Shown here piece after piece: positions 62,206 through 64,000 of a stretch of DNA of 64,000 nt (position 1 is its first letter; each line of letters opens with the position of its first letter). A program made the translations under genes and the position numbers. The notes below the pieces were generated by a model, which saw only the letters and a list, made by a program, of their open reading frames with translations, made no database searches and had not been told where the DNA came from. The stretch is from positions 60,958 to 124,957 of the forward strand of contig NZ_VIFV01000008.1 of the NCBI RefSeq assembly GCF_007004625.1, given 5' to 3'. The DNA comes from Planococcus salinarum (GTDB taxonomy: Bacteria; Bacillota; Bacilli; Bacillales_A; Planococcaceae).

Positions 62206-62296
62206 AATGGTAAGATGAAATGGATACAATAACAGTCGGCATGAAGTGGTGAATATACCGCTTCTTTTTTATGGAATGATATAATAGTTTCCGACT

Positions 62297-62310
62297 GTCT
62301 AAACGTTTAG
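62297..62310. promoter_or_regulatory. 14-bp palindrome upstream of vanZ-like gene
   Basis: TCTAAACGTTTAGA is a perfect palindrome just after a TATAAT element near 62280; a plausible operator. Confidence 0.5.
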
Positions 62311-62328
62311 AAAAGGGAAGTTGTTGAC

Positions 62329-62796
62329 ATGAGAAACAAAACTGCAGCATGGACTGCTGTTATTGGCTGGATGGTATTGATTTTTGTGTTATCCCACCAG
62401 CCTGGGTCGGTATCCAGTGGACTCAGCTCCGGAATTACGGAATTCCTGATTGGTTTTGCAGATGATCTTTTGCCGGAAAACGGGGACGGAGTCGAGCAAG
62501 TCCATACCTTTGTTCGGAAAAATGCCCACTTCATCGCATATTTCATCCTGGGAATTCTGCTGGTGAATGCACTGGGGAGTTGGAACAATTTGCACTTCCG
62601 GGAACTGCTGATCGCTTTTGCAGTATCGGCACTTTACGGGGCGTCCGATGAATTCCACCAATTATTCATTGAAGGCAGAAGCGGTGAGTTCCGTGATGTA
62701 CTGATCGACAGCGCTGGCGCTGCAGCGGGCCTCCTTGTTTACTGGACAATCAATACTGTTGCAGTCGGGAAAAAAATGGAGAATAGAAAAAATTGA
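62329..62796 (+). CDS. VanZ-family membrane protein
   Basis: A 155-residue protein with about four membrane helices. VLIFVLSHQPGS, VRKNAHFIAYFILGILL and ALYGASDEFHQLFIEGRSGEFRDVLID are the VanZ signatures. VanZ in enterococci gives low teicoplanin resistance; chromosomal homologues have an unknown envelope role. AAGGGAAG precedes ATG 62329. A 14-bp palindrome lies in its promoter region. Confidence 0.92.
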   Translation: MRNKTAAWTAVIGWMVLIFVLSHQPGSVSSGLSSGITEFLIGFADDLLPENGDGVEQVHTFVRKNAHFIAYFILGILLVNALGSWNNLHFRELLIAFAVSALYGASDEFHQLFIEGRSGEFRDVLIDSAGAAAGLLVYWTINTVAVGKKMENRKN

Positions 62797-62806
62797 ACAA
62801 ATTCCT

Positions 62807-62853
62807 GGAAACAGCAACCCGGCAGCCTGATTGGCTGCCGGGTTGCTGTTTCC
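62807..62853. terminator. Bidirectional terminator
   Basis: GGAAACAGCAACCCGGCAGC and its complement form a 21-bp perfect stem with a 5-nt loop between convergent genes. Confidence 0.95.
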
Positions 62854-62857
62854 ACTT

Positions 62858-63355
62858 TTATTTTACGAATGTTTGGACATGGGACGGACGGGGGAAAATA
62901 TCCGGCTGCTTGTCGATGCCTTCATTTGTGCCTCTTTTGGCATGAGCGCTGCCATAAGCTTTCGATTCCTGCCAATTTTTAAAATCGACCTCGCTGTCCC
63001 ATAAGGTAAGAATGACGTAAGTATCCGAATTTATCGGGCGCAGCACACGGATGGCTGCAAAGCCGGGCTCTTTTTCGACAAGCCCTGCCCTGTTGGAAAA
63101 GCGGGACTCGAAAACTTCCTTTCCCTCCGAACTTACGGGAATATTATTGAAAACGGCAAAATAGCCATCATTGGTATCCCCGACCGCATTCAACACCTGA
63201 TAAGCTGCTGTATCCGGCAAGACGGTTCCGCCGTCGGATTCATGAAGCAGAACCGCCTCTTCCCCGCTGGACATATAAATTAGCCTTGAATTGGGAAGGG
63301 TGGCCATAATCGATATTGCCCCGTCCCGGTGTCCCTGCCATTTATACAAGTTCAT
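62858..63355 (-). CDS. hmoB: HmoB-like heme-degrading monooxygenase
   Basis: ABM-fold protein of 165 residues, close in size to Bacillus HmoB. YFAVFNNIPVSSEGKEVFES carries the conserved asparagine, and LTLWDSEVDFKNWQESKAYGSAHAKR the tryptophan and the likely heme-ligand histidine. It opens heme to release iron. AAGAGGTG precedes ATG 63355. It is a single reverse-strand gene; no Fur box is evident to me. Confidence 0.82.
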   Translation of the reverse strand: MNLYKWQGHRDGAISIMATLPNSRLIYMSSGEEAVLLHESDGGTVLPDTAAYQVLNAVGDTNDGYFAVFNNIPVSSEGKEVFESRFSNRAGLVEKEPGFAAIRVLRPINSDTYVILTLWDSEVDFKNWQESKAYGSAHAKRGTNEGIDKQPDIFPRPSHVQTFVK

Positions 63356-63621
63356 GTTGTGCACCTCTTTCCATCGGTTTGTCTCCATCATTTTATCTTT
63401 TTAAAACACAGTATGCCAACTTCAGCCCACACCGGGTATGCCGATGATGTATTTGTTGTTCATGAAAAAAGGATTTGAAGCTGCGCTTTCGGCAGGAAGC
63501 CATTGACATTCCTCTGATATTGGTATAAATTTACTTAATGGAAAAAAACAAGATGGTGTGTTGTGCGGATCTTTAAACGGCAGTTCGTTAGCAGTCACCG
63601 AAGGAGTAATGAGGAATTATT

Positions 63622-63777
63622 ATGTGGGCATTAATCATATCGGGTGTTACGTTTATAGCGGCTATTGTTATTTCCCTCGGAAAAATCAGCGAACGCGGAA
63701 ATGATATTGCTGCAGGTCACCGGGAAGAATTACTGGCAAGAGAAACCGCTGATGAAGAGAGTGGCATCGAGCAATAA
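63622..63777 (+). CDS. Small membrane protein, 51 residues
   Basis: MWALIISGVTFIAAIVISLG is a single membrane helix followed by an acidic tail (HREELLARETADEESGIEQ). GAGG lies seven bases before ATG 63622 and a strong terminator follows the stop, so it is a complete one-gene unit. Family unknown. Confidence 0.65.
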   Translation: MWALIISGVTFIAAIVISLGKISERGNDIAAGHREELLARETADEESGIEQ

Positions 63778-63802
63778 AAGCAGAATAGGAATTTCTGAAA
63801 TG

Positions 63803-63838
63803 AAAACCCTCGGAATTAACAAATTCCGAGGGTTTTTT
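63803..63838 (+). terminator. Terminator that serves as the intron insertion site
   Basis: AAAACCCTCGGAATT pairs with AATTCCGAGGGTTTT; the group II intron begins two bases after the T-run. Confidence 0.92.
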
Positions 63839-63839
63839 G

Positions 63840-64000
63840 GTGTGCCCGGCATGGGCGTAATCTATAGGGTGCGAGTCCCGAACTGTGAAGGCAGAAGTAA
63901 CAGTTAGCCAAGCGCAAGGGTGTCCACGGCGACGTGGAATCTGAAGGAAGCGGGCGGCAAACCTCCGGTCTGAGGAACACGAACTTCATAGAAGGCTATG
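63840..64000 (+). mobile_element. Group II intron, 5' end (continues beyond the window)
   Basis: It starts with GTGTG, matching the 5' consensus GUGYG. The domain I start of bacterial retroelement introns follows: CTATAGGGTGCGAGTCCCGAAC, then TAACAGTTAGCC, CAAGGGTGTCCACGG and GGTCTGAGGAACACGAACTT. Insertion just after a terminator hairpin is the habit of class C introns. The reverse transcriptase gene would lie to the right, outside the window. Confidence 0.88.

Noticed and set aside
1..64000. tRNA, rRNA or T-box/riboswitch genes
   Set aside because: No tRNA cloverleaf, rRNA segment or recognised riboswitch core was seen when reading the intergenic regions. A covariance-model scan would be needed to exclude weak cases.

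Overview
The window is chromosomal DNA of a low-to-mid GC Gram-positive bacterium. The evidence is AGGAGG-type ribosome binding sites, TTG and GTG starts, S-layer-homology proteins, a class D sortase, CopY/CopA copper control, a ComK homologue, and wall/lipoteichoic acid genes. Gene content and style suggest a Planococcaceae-like member of the Bacillales (inference; no 16S gene is present).

Layout. 1-5.6 kb: threonine metabolism (aspartate kinase running off the left edge, divergent hom-thrC-thrB, then a threonine aldolase). 5.7-12.2 kb: reverse-strand surface-polysaccharide genes, with a glycosyltransferase plus flippase pair present twice as a diverged 2.9-kb tandem duplication that abuts an 18-bp insertion-sequence relic. 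12.4-16.5 kb: a YrhK-like protein, an Ig-domain D,D-carboxypeptidase and an SLH/propeller protein. 16.7-20 kb: copper operon copY-copA-glutaredoxin with two cop boxes. 20.1-21.3 kb: class D sortase and its LPDTA substrate. 21.7-34.3 kb: a divergent PRPP synthetase paralogue, amidase, several small membrane proteins, an O-antigen-ligase-like protein, an acyltransferase, two more SLH proteins and a comK homologue behind a structured leader. 34.4-43.8 kb: CPBP protease, ketopantoate-reductase-like protein, Hsp20, NERD protein, formate-THF ligase, O-methyltransferase, DUF488. 44.3-45.7 kb: an intact IS3-family element. 45.7-54.9 kb: LA2681-like HEPN protein, S9 peptidase, DUF2207 protein, SLH carboxypeptidase, LTA-synthase-type sulfatase. 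55-61.4 kb: polysaccharide deacetylase and teichoic acid genes (tagB-like, tagD, tagF-like, tagG, tagH). 61.5 kb to the end: a truncated ATP-grasp gene, VanZ-like protein, HmoB-like monooxygenase, a small membrane protein, and the 5' end of a group II intron inserted just after a terminator.

The most unusual content is intergenic. (1) Four tandem arrays, each of six units at an exact 20-nt period (three of one sequence family, one of another), all lie just beyond the U-tract of the terminator of a reverse-strand gene. (2) A palindromic family with core GGTGACTGTCACC occurs about thirteen times. The IS3 element has inserted at the centre of one copy, and an IS-end relic occupies the same position in another. 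(3) A family of long terminator hairpins with related stems recurs across the window. (4) Two unrelated small genes share an almost identical upstream region of about 110 nt. (5) The comK leader can form mutually exclusive hairpins.

The envelope genes (flippase/glycosyltransferase, ligase, acyltransferase, SLH proteins, carboxypeptidases, sortase, LTA synthase, Tag proteins) together point to wall polymer synthesis, export and decoration. Start codons were chosen from ribosome binding sites and often differ from the longest open frame.
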